DNA of 64,000 bases from SIG575 sp964474295 (GCA_964474295.1 CAYYRN010000004.1:8650-72649), one strand, 5' to 3'; numbered from the stretch's first letter, positions 24,507 through 34,863 are shown. The notes: generated by a model from the letters alone, not told the origin. Numbers and translations: made by a program.

Positions 24507-26534
24507 ATGAGCCGCAGAAAATGGATTTTTTCAAAATTTGATAAGGAATATGCTGCCGACATTGCGGAAAGGTACGAACTCAGTCCTTTTGCGGCGGTTC
24601 TTTTGGCGTCCAAAAATTTTGAAGATGACGAGCTTGAAGCGTTTTTGAGCGAAGAAAACGTTTTTCCCGTAGACCCGTACGAGCTTCCCGATATGGATAA
24701 GGCAGTCAGCAGAATAACGAGGGCAATTGATAATTTTGAGCGTATTATGATTTACGGCGACTATGATGCGGACGGTGTAAGCTCAACCGCGCTGTTGTAT
24801 TTGTACCTGCAATCGAGGGGAGCAGATGTTCAATATTATATTCCCGACAGATTGACGGAGGGTTACGGCATAAATCTTGATGCCGTCAGAAAAATCAAGG
24901 AACGTGACGTTGACCTTATTATAACGGTCGATAACGGAATAAGTGCCGTTGCCGAGGCGGAAAAAATCAAGCTGCTTGGTATGGATTTGGTAATTACCGA
25001 CCACCACAGACCGGGCTGCATTTTACCTGAAGCGGAGGCTGTTGTTGACCCTTATAGGGAAGAATATGACGGCATTTTCGGTGAATGGGCGGGTGTCGGC
25101 GTTGCGTTTAAGCTGGTTGAGGCTCTGTCCGACGGCGATGAGGAAGCTTTGGAGGAATATGCCGATTTGGTTTCAATCGGAACAATAGGCGATGTTGTTC
25201 CCTTGAAAAGCGAAAACAGAAGTTTTGTAAAATGCGGAATAGAGAAGTTAAACGCTTCCGAACGTCCCGGAATTGCCGCACTCAAAGAAATTACTGGTAT
25301 GAACAATCACGATTTGAGTGCTTCAAACATAGCTTTTACAATCGTTCCGAGAATAAATGCCGCAGGAAGAATGGGAAGTGCCGACAGAGCGATAAAGCTT
25401 CTTTTGTGTGAGGATGAAGAAGAAGCGGGTTTGCTTGCACAGGAAATCAATCAGGCAAATATATTAAGACAGCAGACGGAAATGAAAATTTTCGCAGAAG
25501 CGGAAGAAAAAATAGAAAAAAGCGGCAATATGGTTTTTGACCGTGTTATAGTAATTGACGGAGAAAATTGGCACAGCGGTGTTATCGGCATTGTTGCGGC
25601 AAAGCTTACGGAAAAATACGCCCGTCCCTGCCTTGTAATAGGTTGCAGCGGAACAGTCGGCAAGGGTTCGGGAAGAAGCATTGAGGGATTTTCTCTTTTC
25701 GAGGCTCTTTCCGCCGTGTCGGATTGCCTTGAACATTTCGGCGGCCATACTCTTGCGGCAGGCTTTGAAATCGAAAAAGACAGAATAGACGAGTTCCGCC
25801 GTAAAATCAACGAGTATGCGGTAGGCTTGGAAATGCCCCGTCCGCAGATAAAAATAGATTGCCGCATAAGTCCGAAATATGTTAATGTGGATTTAATTGA
25901 TGAGCTTCATATGCTTGAACCGTTCGGTGCAGGTAACAGTCAGCCGGTTTTTGCCCTTATGGGTATGAAAATCGAGAGGATAGAGGGCGTTTCGCAGAAC
26001 AAACACACAAAGCTTCTTCTTTCAAAGGGCGAAAGCAAAATTTCGGCAATGCGTTTCGGAATTTCTCCCGATGCCTTTGATTTTTCAATCGGGGACAATG
26101 TTGATGTTGCCGCAACATTTGAGCGAAACGAATATATGGGTTCTGTCAGTGTTTCGGTAATTGTCAGGGATATTCGCTTTTCGGAGCTTGACGAGGATGA
26201 CGTTATATGCTCCGAAGCGTTATATGAAAAATTCAGAAGAAACGAAGCTTTGGACGAAAACGAAAAAAGTATAATTTGTCCCGACCGTGAGTTTATCGGC
26301 AAGGTGTTCAGAATATTGAGAAACGGTGTCTGGAAAAAGAGCGATGAGGCGCTTTGTTTCAGAATCGGTGACAGCGGAAGACGTCTTTGTGCAGTTAAGG
26401 TCAGCGTTGATGTTCTTGAAGAAATGGGACTTATAGTTCACGATAAAGAGAATAAAAGTATTCATCTTACATCAAACCAAAATAAAGTCGATTTGACAAA
26501 ATCGAAAATATTGAACAGTATATCGGGCAGGTGA
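24507..26534 (+). CDS. recJ: Single-stranded-DNA-specific exonuclease RecJ
   Basis: The 675-residue protein has the DHH-superfamily motifs GDYDADG (about residue 85), TDHHRPG (about 162), VSIGTIGDVVP, and the DHHA1 signature SGRSIEGFSLF with FGGHTLAAGF. A RecJ OB-type domain and a further C-terminal segment follow. It degrades single-stranded DNA 5'-3' in recombination and repair. ATG 24507 has ACGGAG seven bases upstream; an in-frame start at 24468 lacks a ribosome site. Its stop lies inside the ribosome site of rel. Confidence 0.95.
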   Translation: MSRRKWIFSKFDKEYAADIAERYELSPFAAVLLASKNFEDDELEAFLSEENVFPVDPYELPDMDKAVSRITRAIDNFERIMIYGDYDADGVSSTALLYLYLQSRGADVQYYIPDRLTEGYGINLDAVRKIKERDVDLIITVDNGISAVAEAEKIKLLGMDLVITDHHRPGCILPEAEAVVDPYREEYDGIFGEWAGVGVAFKLVEALSDGDEEALEEYADLVSIGTIGDVVPLKSENRSFVKCGIEKLNASERPGIAALKEITGMNNHDLSASNIAFTIVPRINAAGRMGSADRAIKLLLCEDEEEAGLLAQEINQANILRQQTEMKIFAEAEEKIEKSGNMVFDRVIVIDGENWHSGVIGIVAAKLTEKYARPCLVIGCSGTVGKGSGRSIEGFSLFEALSAVSDCLEHFGGHTLAAGFEIEKDRIDEFRRKINEYAVGLEMPRPQIKIDCRISPKYVNVDLIDELHMLEPFGAGNSQPVFALMGMKIERIEGVSQNKHTKLLLSKGESKISAMRFGISPDAFDFSIGDNVDVAATFERNEYMGSVSVSVIVRDIRFSELDEDDVICSEALYEKFRRNEALDENEKSIICPDREFIGKVFRILRNGVWKKSDEALCFRIGDSGRRLCAVKVSVDVLEEMGLIVHDKENKSIHLTSNQNKVDLTKSKILNSISGR

Positions 26535-26539
26535 TAAAA

Positions 26540-28723
26540 GTGACTTACGAAAACGGATACGAACAGTTAAGAGAAAAGCTTCAAAAGAATTTCACTTGTG
26601 AAGAAATCGAGATAATAGACAAGGCATATGCCTTTGCCGAAAAAGCTCATGACGGTCAGCTTAGATTTTCCGGTCAGCCGTATATCATACATCCGGTTGC
26701 GGTGGCAACAATACTTGCGGATTTATGTATGGATTATCAATCGATTGTTGCCGCACTTTTGCACGATACGGTCGAGGATACGGATGTTTCCGTGGAAAAA
26801 ATCAAGGATGAATACGGCGAAGATGTGGCAAAGCTTGTTGACGGAGTTACAAAGCTCGGTAAAGTTCCGCTTTCCACCCGTGAGGAGGAGCAGGCGGAAA
26901 ACATAAGAAAAATGCTGCTTGCGATGAGTGAAGATATACGTGTTATTATCATCAAGCTTGCCGACAGACTGCACAATATGCGTACTCTTGAATTTATGCG
27001 TCCGCAGAAAAGACGTGATAAGGCACTTGAAACCATAGAAATTTACGCACCTCTCGCACACAGGCTCGGTATCAGAACAATAAAAGAAGAACTTGAGGAT
27101 TTGGCAATAAGCTTCCTTGACCCTGTCGGCTACGAAGAAATCGAAACAAGGCTCGGCAATCAAATGGAGGAAAGGCAGAAATTTCTCGAAGATATCAAGG
27201 TCAGAATAAAGGAAAGAATTTCAACCGTTATCCCCGACCCCAAAATTGCGGGCAGAATAAAGAGCGTTCACGGAATTTACCGAAAGATGTATATGCAGAA
27301 CAAGGATTTCGGTGAAATTTACGATATATATGCGGTAAGAATTATTGTGGATTCCGTAATCGATTGTTACAACTGCCTCGGAATTATCCACGATATGTTT
27401 ACCCCAATTCCCGGAAGATTCAAGGATTACATCTCAACTCCCAAACCGAATATGTATCAATCCCTGCACACAACCGTTATCGGCAAAGAGGGCATTGCGT
27501 TTGAAGTTCAAATAAGAACGTGGGAGATGCACTACACCGCAGAATACGGTATTGCCGCACATTGGAAATACAAGCTGGGCGAAGGCTCAAAGGCTAAAAT
27601 AGACGAAAGGCTTGCGTGGGTAAGGCAGCTTCTTGAAAGCCAGCGTGAATCAGACACGGTGGAAGATATTGTATCGACAATAAAGAGCGATTTTGTTCCC
27701 GAAGAGGTTTTTGTTTTCACCCCCAAGGGCGATGTTATTTCGCTTCCCGCAGGTGCGACGGTTATTGATTTTGCTTATGCCATCCACTCTGCGGTCGGCA
27801 ACAAAATGGTCGGAGCAAAGGTGGACGGCAGAATTGTCCCGATTGATTTTGAAGTCAAAACAGGTCAGATTATCGAGGTTCTCACATCCTCACAGCAAGG
27901 CAAGGGGCCGAGCAGGGATTGGCTGAAAATAGTTAAAACGAGCGAAGCCAGAACAAAAATCCGTGCGTGGTTCAAAAAAGAAAGAAGAAAAGAAAATATC
28001 GAAGAGGGCAAAGCCGAAATCGAAAGAGAATTCAGAAGAAATAAAATTATTCTTGACAACAGTTCTTTTGACAGTTTTGTCAAAAGCCTTGCCGAACGTC
28101 AGCATATGCCGAATGTCGAAGATTTTTATGCCGCAATCGGCTATGGCGGAATCAGTGTTATAAAAATGCTTCCGCAAATTAAGGAAAGCTACACAAAGCT
28201 TGTGAAAACAGCGGCTCCCGCAGTCGATGAAATTGCCGTTACGGCACCGAAGAAAAAATCAAAAAGCAGCGAAGGTGTTACGGTCGAAAATATCGACAAT
28301 TGCCTTATCAAATTTGCCCGCTGCTGCAACCCGCTGCCGGGCGACCCGATTATCGGCTTTATAACAAGAGGCTACGGCGTTTCCATACATAACAGAAATT
28401 GTCCCAACGTGCCTCAAAATATAGAAGAAGCAAGCGAACCCGAAAGATGGGTAAAAGCAACGTGGGATTCCAATCTCAAAGAAGATTACAATGCAACGCT
28501 TTCCGTTGTCTGTATTGATAAAGTCGGTCTTCTTGCCGAAATTTCGGGAAAATTTGCCGAAATGAGAGTTATGATTCATTCTGTTAATATGCGTTCGATT
28601 AAGGATGGCAGAGCCATAATGAATGTGACTATAACTATAAGCGGTGCGGAGCATTTGAAAAACGTTATGGCTAAAATTCAAAAAATCGACGGCGTATTGC
28701 TTGTGGAAAGAGCAGGTATTTAA
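26540..28723 (+). CDS. rel: Bifunctional (p)ppGpp synthetase/hydrolase (Rel)
   Basis: The 727-residue protein has four domains: the HD hydrolase with LLHDTVEDT (about residue 73) and ADRLHNMRT, the synthetase with GRFKDYIS (about 293; the RFKD form marks bifunctional Rel enzymes) and YQSLHTTV, a TGS domain (VFTPKGDVISLPAGAT), and a C-terminal Cys-containing region and ACT domain (CCNPLPGDPI, VGLLAEISGKFAEM). Both catalytic sites look intact. GTG 26540 is favoured because GGCAGGTGA is about six bases upstream; GTG 26531 overlaps that site. It sets the stringent response and is the usual neighbour of dtd in Firmicutes. Confidence 0.95.
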   Translation: MTYENGYEQLREKLQKNFTCEEIEIIDKAYAFAEKAHDGQLRFSGQPYIIHPVAVATILADLCMDYQSIVAALLHDTVEDTDVSVEKIKDEYGEDVAKLVDGVTKLGKVPLSTREEEQAENIRKMLLAMSEDIRVIIIKLADRLHNMRTLEFMRPQKRRDKALETIEIYAPLAHRLGIRTIKEELEDLAISFLDPVGYEEIETRLGNQMEERQKFLEDIKVRIKERISTVIPDPKIAGRIKSVHGIYRKMYMQNKDFGEIYDIYAVRIIVDSVIDCYNCLGIIHDMFTPIPGRFKDYISTPKPNMYQSLHTTVIGKEGIAFEVQIRTWEMHYTAEYGIAAHWKYKLGEGSKAKIDERLAWVRQLLESQRESDTVEDIVSTIKSDFVPEEVFVFTPKGDVISLPAGATVIDFAYAIHSAVGNKMVGAKVDGRIVPIDFEVKTGQIIEVLTSSQQGKGPSRDWLKIVKTSEARTKIRAWFKKERRKENIEEGKAEIEREFRRNKIILDNSSFDSFVKSLAERQHMPNVEDFYAAIGYGGISVIKMLPQIKESYTKLVKTAAPAVDEIAVTAPKKKSKSSEGVTVENIDNCLIKFARCCNPLPGDPIIGFITRGYGVSIHNRNCPNVPQNIEEASEPERWVKATWDSNLKEDYNATLSVVCIDKVGLLAEISGKFAEMRVMIHSVNMRSIKDGRAIMNVTITISGAEHLKNVMAKIQKIDGVLLVERAGI

Positions 28724-28725
28724 TT

Positions 28726-29187
28726 ATGAAAGCTGTAATACAACGTGTTACCTTTTCGGAGGTTAAGGTTGACGGTGAAACCGTCGGCAAAATTGAAAAC
28801 GGATTTATGATTTTGCTGGGTGTTGTCGAAGGCGACACAAAAAGCGAAGCGGATTTGCTTGCAAAGAAGACTGCGAATATGCGTATTTTCGAGGATGAAA
28901 ACGGCAAGATGAACCTGTCGCTTCTCGACACAGACGGGGAGTGCCTTGTAATTTCGCAATTTACTCTTTGTGCCGATTGCAAAAAAGGTAACAGACCGTC
29001 GTTTGTTTCCTCCGCAAAGCCGACTGAAGCAAATGAGCTTTATGAATATTTCATCGAAAAACTGAAAGAAAACGGTATTAAAAAAGTTGAACACGGTCAG
29101 TTCGGTGCCGATATGAAGGTATCGCTTCTCAATGACGGCCCCGTAACAATTGTTCTCGATTCAGACATAATTAAGCCGAGAGGATGA
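28726..29187 (+). CDS. dtd: D-aminoacyl-tRNA deacylase
   Basis: The 153-residue protein has the two active-site motifs of DTD, VISQFTLCAD and LLNDGPVTI, which meet across the dimer. It removes D-amino acids (and glycine from tRNA-Ala) mischarged onto tRNA. It starts two bases after rel stops, an arrangement common in Firmicutes. Confidence 0.96.
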   Translation: MKAVIQRVTFSEVKVDGETVGKIENGFMILLGVVEGDTKSEADLLAKKTANMRIFEDENGKMNLSLLDTDGECLVISQFTLCADCKKGNRPSFVSSAKPTEANELYEYFIEKLKENGIKKVEHGQFGADMKVSLLNDGPVTIVLDSDIIKPRG

Positions 29188-29193
29188 TGTGCT

Positions 29194-29835
29194 GTGAAAA
29201 TCAAAACTTTGATTCTCGGAGAAATGAGAACCAATTGCTATGTTCTTACAGAGGAAAAGTCCGGTGTTTCTGCGGTTGTTGACCCCGGCGAGTTTTCAAC
29301 GGAGCTTGAAAAAGCCGTTGAGAATTTGTGCGTTGAATATATACTCGTCACCCACGGACATTTTGACCACATTATGGGTGTTAAAAAGCTGAAAGAAAAG
29401 ACGGGTGCAAAAATTGTCATAGGCATCGGTGACAGTGAATGTTTGAACGGAGATATGCACAATCTTTGCACTCAGGCAGGTTACAGCCTTGACAAATGCA
29501 GTGCCGATATCACCGTCAGCGACGGCGACACTTTTAAAATCGGTGAAGAAAACGTAAAAGTTCTCCATACCCCCGGTCATTCTGTCGGTTCGGTGTGTTA
29601 TCTTTTGGAGGATTCACGCATTATGATGTCGGGCGACACTTTGTTTTGCCTGACCTGCGGCAGGACGGATATGTACGGCGGAAACTCGGAGGATATGCTA
29701 AGTTCCCTTATACGGCTTAAAAATCTTGAGGGGGATTATGAGGTTTATCCCGGTCACAACAGAAAAACAACTCTTTCGGAAGAAAGAATCAGGAACAGAT
29801 ATATGAAAAGAGATTTGAATAAATGGTATTGGTAA
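29194..29835 (+). CDS. MBL-fold metallo-hydrolase (glyoxalase II-like)
   Basis: The 213-residue protein has the metal motif THGHFDH (residues 55-61), LHTPGHSVGSV and MSGDTLF, plus YPGHN near the end, all typical of the glyoxalase II branch of the metallo-beta-lactamase fold. It probably binds two zinc or iron ions and hydrolyses a thioester or similar bond. The lack of the long C-terminal substrate domain of true glyoxalase II leaves the substrate open. The GTG start lies seven bases after dtd, and its end overlaps hemZ by 13 bases. Confidence 0.88.
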   Translation: MKIKTLILGEMRTNCYVLTEEKSGVSAVVDPGEFSTELEKAVENLCVEYILVTHGHFDHIMGVKKLKEKTGAKIVIGIGDSECLNGDMHNLCTQAGYSLDKCSADITVSDGDTFKIGEENVKVLHTPGHSVGSVCYLLEDSRIMMSGDTLFCLTCGRTDMYGGNSEDMLSSLIRLKNLEGDYEVYPGHNRKTTLSEERIRNRYMKRDLNKWYW

Positions 29836-31250
29836 ACTTAAATCACAAATTTAATTACGAAACGGAAAATCTCTGCCGTGTTTTCTTTCCTTTGGAAAAA
29901 ATCGAGGTTGTAAACGAGGATAAGGAATGTTGCAGAAAAATAATCACCGAAAAATCGGGTGCTGAAATTTCCGTAAAGGTTCTTTTTGAAGAACGTGAAA
30001 TATCTCTTGAAAAGGTATGCGATGACAAAGCCGATTTTGAGCTTGAAATCGCAACGCTTCTTTTTAAAGCACTCACCGAGCTTACCTCATACACACCGTC
30101 GTGGGGACTTCTCACGGGTGTCAGGCCCTCAAAGCTTATGCTGAAGCTTTGTGAGGAAAAAGGCGAAGAAGAAGCGGTAAATTATTTCAAAAACAGTCTG
30201 CTTGTAAGCGGCGAAAAAACACAGCTTGCGCTTAATGTCGCAAAATGCGAGGAAAAAATAATATCGCTCTCAAAACCCGAATCATTCAGCCTTTACATAT
30301 CGATACCTTTTTGCCCGACAAGGTGCAGTTATTGTTCTTTTGTTTCACATTCGATAGAAAAAACGAAAAAATTAATGCAGCCGTACGTTGAAAATTTGTG
30401 CCGTGAAATTGAACTTACGGGTAAAATCGCAAAAGAATTGAATCTTTGCTTGGAAACCGTGTATTTCGGCGGCGGCACACCGACAACGCTTTCCCCCGAA
30501 CAGCTTGAAACGCTGCTTAAAGCAGTAAGAGACAGTTTTGACCTTTCAACCTGCTTTGAATATACGGTGGAAGCCGGCAGACCGGACACCGTCACCCGTG
30601 AAAAACTCGAAGTGCTGAAAAGAAACGGTGTCGGCAGAATAAGTATAAATCCGCAGACTTTTAACGATAAGGTTCTTGAAAATATCGGAAGACGTCACAC
30701 ATCCGAACAAACCCTGCGTGCATACGAAACGGCAAGAAGTGTCGGATTCGATAACATAAATATGGATTTGATAGCCGGTTTGTCGGGTGATACGCTTGAA
30801 AGCTTTTCGGAAACTCTCGATAAAATAAACGAGCTTTCTCCCGAAAACGTAACCGTACACACTTTGGCACTTAAACGTTCCTCAACTCTTGCGGGGGATA
30901 CAACGTCTTTGTCAAGCGGAACGCTTGCAAACAGTATGATAAATCTTTCTCACGAAAAGCTGCGTGCGTATGAGCCTTATTATATGTACAGACAAAGCAA
31001 ATCCCTCGGAAATTTGGAAAATGTCGGTTGGTGCAAGAAAGGCTTTGAGTGTGCATATAATATCTTTATGATGGAAGAATGTCATACAATTCTCGCTTGC
31101 GGGGCAGGTGCGGTAACAAAGCTTAAAGACCCGAACTCGAATTTAATCGAACGTATTTTTAATTTTAAATATCCGTATGAATATAATGACAGACTTTCAC
31201 AACTGCTTGAAAGAAAAAAACGTATTTACGGTTTTTATTCGGAGAGGTGA
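29823..31250 (+). CDS. hemZ: Coproporphyrinogen dehydrogenase HemZ (radical SAM)
   Basis: The 475-residue protein has the radical SAM cluster CPTRCSYC (Cys164, Cys168, Cys171), YFGGGTPTTLS, and an N-terminal extension of about 150 residues containing WGLLTGVRPSKL, characteristic of HemZ as opposed to HemN or HemW. It is assigned to oxygen-independent oxidation of coproporphyrinogen III in B. subtilis. Many Clostridia that lack full haem synthesis still carry it in this rel-dtd-MBL-hemZ order, so the in vivo role may differ. Confidence 0.9.
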   Translation: MVLVNLNHKFNYETENLCRVFFPLEKIEVVNEDKECCRKIITEKSGAEISVKVLFEEREISLEKVCDDKADFELEIATLLFKALTELTSYTPSWGLLTGVRPSKLMLKLCEEKGEEEAVNYFKNSLLVSGEKTQLALNVAKCEEKIISLSKPESFSLYISIPFCPTRCSYCSFVSHSIEKTKKLMQPYVENLCREIELTGKIAKELNLCLETVYFGGGTPTTLSPEQLETLLKAVRDSFDLSTCFEYTVEAGRPDTVTREKLEVLKRNGVGRISINPQTFNDKVLENIGRRHTSEQTLRAYETARSVGFDNINMDLIAGLSGDTLESFSETLDKINELSPENVTVHTLALKRSSTLAGDTTSLSSGTLANSMINLSHEKLRAYEPYYMYRQSKSLGNLENVGWCKKGFECAYNIFMMEECHTILACGAGAVTKLKDPNSNLIERIFNFKYPYEYNDRLSQLLERKKRIYGFYSER

Positions 31251-31257
31251 CGGTTAA

Positions 31258-32181
31258 TTGGCAAAAATTGAGAATGAGCTTGGCTTTATCGTCGAAAATG
31301 CCCTGAATAATAAAAAAGAATTGATTGAAAAATCGGAATTGAATTATGAAAAAATTATCGATTCGGTTTCCGAAAAAATAAACGGTGACAGCAACAAAAA
31401 AATTGTTATGCTTGCGGGGCCGAGCGGTTCGGGAAAAACAACAACCGCAGGCAAGATAAAAGAAAAGCTGGAACTTTTCGGTCATAAGGCATATACCGTA
31501 AGCCTCGATGACTTTTATAAAAACATAGGCGAAGGGCCGAAAAACGAGGACGGCTCAAATGATTTTGAATCGGTTGATTCTCTCGATACCGAACTTATAA
31601 GAAAATGTCTCGGTGAATTGATTGAAGGCTCTAAAAGCGAACTGCCGCTGTTTGATTTTATGACGGGCAGAAGAAGAAGCGAAAAGAATGTTATAGAACT
31701 GAAAGAAGATGATGTAATAATTGTCGAGGGTTTGCATGCTTTAAACCCTGCCGTTGTTTCGGCTTTGCCGCAGGAAAACCTTTTTAAAATTTACATCAGC
31801 GTGTCTTCGAGAATTTATGATAAAAACGAGGTTCTTTTGACAAAGAGAGATTTACGTTTCGTAAGACGTATGATAAGGGATTTTCAATTCAGAAACAGTC
31901 CCGTAGAACATACTTATTCTCTTTGGCCGGCGGTGCTGAACGGCGAAGAAAAATTTCTTTTTCCGTTCAGGAAAAATGCTGACGAAACGATAAATTCGAT
32001 TCACATTTACGAACCGTGTGTTTTTAAAGACGAAGCGATAAGCCTCCTTTCCACGGTGAAAAAAGAAAGTGTAAATTACGAAGATGCGAGGGAGCTTATC
32101 TCCAAGCTTAACAAATTTCCGTCAATCGAAAAAAATCTTGTTCCCGAAAAATCACTGTTGCGAGAATTTTTGGGAAGATAA
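31258..32181 (+). CDS. Uridine kinase-like nucleoside kinase
   Basis: The 307-residue protein begins with about 45 helical residues, then a P-loop kinase domain with Walker A AGPSGSGKTTT (residues 53-63), SLDDFYKN, and EGLHALNPAV, the pattern of phosphoribulokinase/uridine kinase enzymes. RFVRRMIRDFQFRN matches the region after the lid helix. Larger relatives in Clostridia have an extra N-terminal TGS-like domain; this one lacks it. The start is TTG at 31258 with GGAGAGGTGACGGT upstream. It likely phosphorylates a nucleoside, though uridine is not proven. Confidence 0.82.
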   Translation: MAKIENELGFIVENALNNKKELIEKSELNYEKIIDSVSEKINGDSNKKIVMLAGPSGSGKTTTAGKIKEKLELFGHKAYTVSLDDFYKNIGEGPKNEDGSNDFESVDSLDTELIRKCLGELIEGSKSELPLFDFMTGRRRSEKNVIELKEDDVIIVEGLHALNPAVVSALPQENLFKIYISVSSRIYDKNEVLLTKRDLRFVRRMIRDFQFRNSPVEHTYSLWPAVLNGEEKFLFPFRKNADETINSIHIYEPCVFKDEAISLLSTVKKESVNYEDARELISKLNKFPSIEKNLVPEKSLLREFLGR

Positions 32182-32196
32182 TATGAGGTGAAACAT

Positions 32197-33981
32197 TTGG
32201 AAAAAGTTGAAAAAAAGCAGACAATGCTAAACGGTGCTTTGATTTTAATGATAGCCACGGCAATCGGCTCGATTATAGGGGCGCTTTATAAACTTCCGCT
32301 TACCGCACTTATAGGTGAGGTGGGCAGAGGATATTTTGCCTCCGCATATCAAATATATGTGCCGATTTACGCCATTTCAATGGCAGGATTACCCGTTGCG
32401 GTTTCAAAACTTGTCAGTGAATATTTTGCATCGAACAGATACCGTGATGCAATGAACGTAAAAAAAATCGCCGGAAGACTTTTCCTTATAACCGGAATCG
32501 CCGGTACGGTTTTGCTTATGATACTTGCATATCCTTATTCCGCATGGATTTGTGATACGCCCCAGACCGTATGGAGTATTCTTGCAATAGCTCCGTCGAT
32601 TTTCTTCTGCTGTCTTATGTCGACTTACAGAGGATATTATGAAGGCTCACGCAATATGGTGCCGACTGCCGTTACGGAAATTGTGGAAAATGTCGGCAGA
32701 CTTGTTTTCGGACTTGCATTTTCTTACATAGTGATGAAAATGGGTACGTCCGAATTTGAAGCGTCCGGTACTGTTTTCGGCAATGCCGTCGAAAACGAAA
32801 GCGAAGCCTTGAGCATTATGTACCCTTTCGCTGCCGCAGCGGCTATTTTGGGTGTTACGGTGGGTACGGTTTTTGCTTTCCTTTATGTTCACATAAGGTA
32901 TAAAGTCAAGGGTTCGGGTATTACAAGAATTCAGCTTGTAAATTCGCTTCCCGCACAGCCGAAAGCTCAAACGGCAAAAAGACTTATTTCGCTTGCAATT
33001 CCTATGGTTATAAGCTCGCTTGTTTTGAACATTTCAAACCTTATCGATGCTTCGCTTATTCAAAAATGTCTCAGTGTCGCTCTTGAAAAGGATTATGATT
33101 TAATTTATAATATGTACAAAGCGTCTCTCGATGCTTCGGAAACTCTAAGGGAAGATACAAAAACTTACCTTTACGGTTGCTATTTTGCTTCTCAGGATTT
33201 GAGGAACATAATTCCGTCTATTACAATGGCACTCGGTGTAAGTGCAATTCCTGCACTTTCCGCAGCATACACGGTCAAAGACAGAAAAGCTCAAAAAAGC
33301 ACAATTGAGTCGGTCTTGAGAATTACTTCTCTCATTGCTTTGCCTGCGGGTATAGGTATGGGCGTGCTGTCGGAGCCTATTTTGACACTTTTTTACGGCG
33401 GAACAAATTCACAAAACCTTATACCCATCGCCGCACCGATTATGGCTGTTACCTGCTATGCTACTTTTTTCTTTGCGATTTCATCGCCTATTACGAATAT
33501 GCTTCAAGCCATCGGCAGAGCAGATGTGCCGGTAAAAAGTCTGCTTGTCGGCTCGGTTGTGAAAATAGTTGCCGATATTGTTCTTGTAAGCAATCCGAAG
33601 TATAACATAAAGGGTGCGGTTGTCGGCACAATTCTTTGCTATGTTATAATTGTTGTGATAAATTTCATTTCGCTTATTAAATTTTCAAAAGTGAAAATCA
33701 ATCTGGTTTCCGCTTTCTTTAAGCCGTTTGTTTGCGCCGCTTTCAGTTCTCTTGTGGGATATATGGCATATGTCGGAATCGAACACCTTTTCCCCGCTTC
33801 GGATTATTCGACAAGATTTAACGGTTCTACCGTTTCGTGCATAATTTCGGTGGTAATTATTATGGTAGTTTATCTGATTTCGATGCTTTTAATACGCGGT
33901 TTATCGGAAGAAGACATAAAAATGTTGCCCAAAGGAGAAAAAATTGCAAAAATGCTTGAAAAATATAAACTTTTAGGTTAA
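32197..33981 (+). CDS. SpoVB/MurJ-like polysaccharide flippase (YabM group)
   Basis: This 594-residue protein has about fourteen membrane helices and the MATE/MOP flippase features GALYKLPLTALIGEVGRGYF and AGLPVAVSKLVSE near the start. It belongs to the putative polysaccharide biosynthesis group that includes SpoVB and YabM, thought to move lipid-linked oligosaccharides across the membrane. In B. subtilis yabM precedes yabN (mazG), as here. TTG 32197 is favoured because GAGGTGA lies about six bases upstream; the GTG at 32188 is part of that site. Confidence 0.87.
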   Translation: MEKVEKKQTMLNGALILMIATAIGSIIGALYKLPLTALIGEVGRGYFASAYQIYVPIYAISMAGLPVAVSKLVSEYFASNRYRDAMNVKKIAGRLFLITGIAGTVLLMILAYPYSAWICDTPQTVWSILAIAPSIFFCCLMSTYRGYYEGSRNMVPTAVTEIVENVGRLVFGLAFSYIVMKMGTSEFEASGTVFGNAVENESEALSIMYPFAAAAAILGVTVGTVFAFLYVHIRYKVKGSGITRIQLVNSLPAQPKAQTAKRLISLAIPMVISSLVLNISNLIDASLIQKCLSVALEKDYDLIYNMYKASLDASETLREDTKTYLYGCYFASQDLRNIIPSITMALGVSAIPALSAAYTVKDRKAQKSTIESVLRITSLIALPAGIGMGVLSEPILTLFYGGTNSQNLIPIAAPIMAVTCYATFFFAISSPITNMLQAIGRADVPVKSLLVGSVVKIVADIVLVSNPKYNIKGAVVGTILCYVIIVVINFISLIKFSKVKINLVSAFFKPFVCAAFSSLVGYMAYVGIEHLFPASDYSTRFNGSTVSCIISVVIIMVVYLISMLLIRGLSEEDIKMLPKGEKIAKMLEKYKLLG

Positions 33982-34014
33982 AATAGATTTTGCTATCTGT
34001 TTGGAGGACGTAAA

Positions 34015-34809
34015 ATGGTTGATTCGTTTGAATTTAAAGACAGGTATAACTTTTATGACCTTGTAAATATTATGAAAGCCTTGCGTGGAAAAGGCGGTTG
34101 TCCGTGGGATGCCGAGCAAACGCATGAGAGCATAAAAAAGAATTTTATCGAAGAAACCTATGAGGTAATCGAAGCGATAAACAAGAAAAATCCGGAACTT
34201 CTCTGTGAGGAACTCGGTGATGTTCTTTTGCAGGTTGTTTTCCATTCGGAAATGGAAAGCGAAAAAGGTGTTTTTGCCGTTGATGACGTAACGGACGGAA
34301 TTTGCAAAAAGCTTATCGAACGGCATCCTCACGTTTTCGGTGAAGTAAAGGTAAACGGTGTGGGCGATGTCCTTGACAATTGGGATGTGATTAAAAGAAG
34401 CACCAAGGGTCAAAAAACTCAGTCACAGGCAATGCAGTGCGTACCCCGTGAGCTTCCCGCTTTGATGAGAAGCACGAAAATTCAGGAAAAAGCAAAAAAA
34501 GCAGGCTTTGACTGGGAAAATATCGATGACGTTTTCGCAAAGCTTGACGAAGAAATCCTCGAACTGAAAAATGCTTACAAATCGGGTGTTAAAAAGGATA
34601 TTGAGGAAGAATTGGGCGATGTGCTGTTCAGCACGGTTAATTTGTCAAGGTTTTTGTCGTGTGATGCTGAGGAAGCTTTGACATCTTCCTGCGATAAATT
34701 TATTTCACGTTATACAAAGGTCGAAAATCTCGCAAAAGAAAGAGGTATCGATATGAAAGATGCTTCTCTTGAAGAGCTGGACGGGCTTTGGAACGAAATT
34801 AAGTCTTGA
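34015..34809 (+). CDS. mazG: Nucleoside triphosphate pyrophosphohydrolase MazG
   Basis: The 264-residue protein carries two MazG domains, each with the EExxE...ExxD metal motif: FIEETYEVIEA...CEELGDVLLQ near residues 42-70 and DEEILELKNA...EEELGDVLF near 182-205. It hydrolyses NTPs to NMP and pyrophosphate, removing damaged nucleotides and affecting ppGpp levels. The opening LVNIMKALRGKGGCPWDAEQTHESI, cited in part as GGCPWDAEQTHESI, is family-typical. The YabN N-terminal methylase domain found in Bacillus is absent. ATG follows TTGGAGGACGTAAA. Confidence 0.95.
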   Translation: MVDSFEFKDRYNFYDLVNIMKALRGKGGCPWDAEQTHESIKKNFIEETYEVIEAINKKNPELLCEELGDVLLQVVFHSEMESEKGVFAVDDVTDGICKKLIERHPHVFGEVKVNGVGDVLDNWDVIKRSTKGQKTQSQAMQCVPRELPALMRSTKIQEKAKKAGFDWENIDDVFAKLDEEILELKNAYKSGVKKDIEEELGDVLFSTVNLSRFLSCDAEEALTSSCDKFISRYTKVENLAKERGIDMKDASLEELDGLWNEIKS

Positions 34810-34863
34810 AAACACTTTTTTCAGGTGTTTCAAAATAAAAAAATAATATGGAGGAAAAAGCAA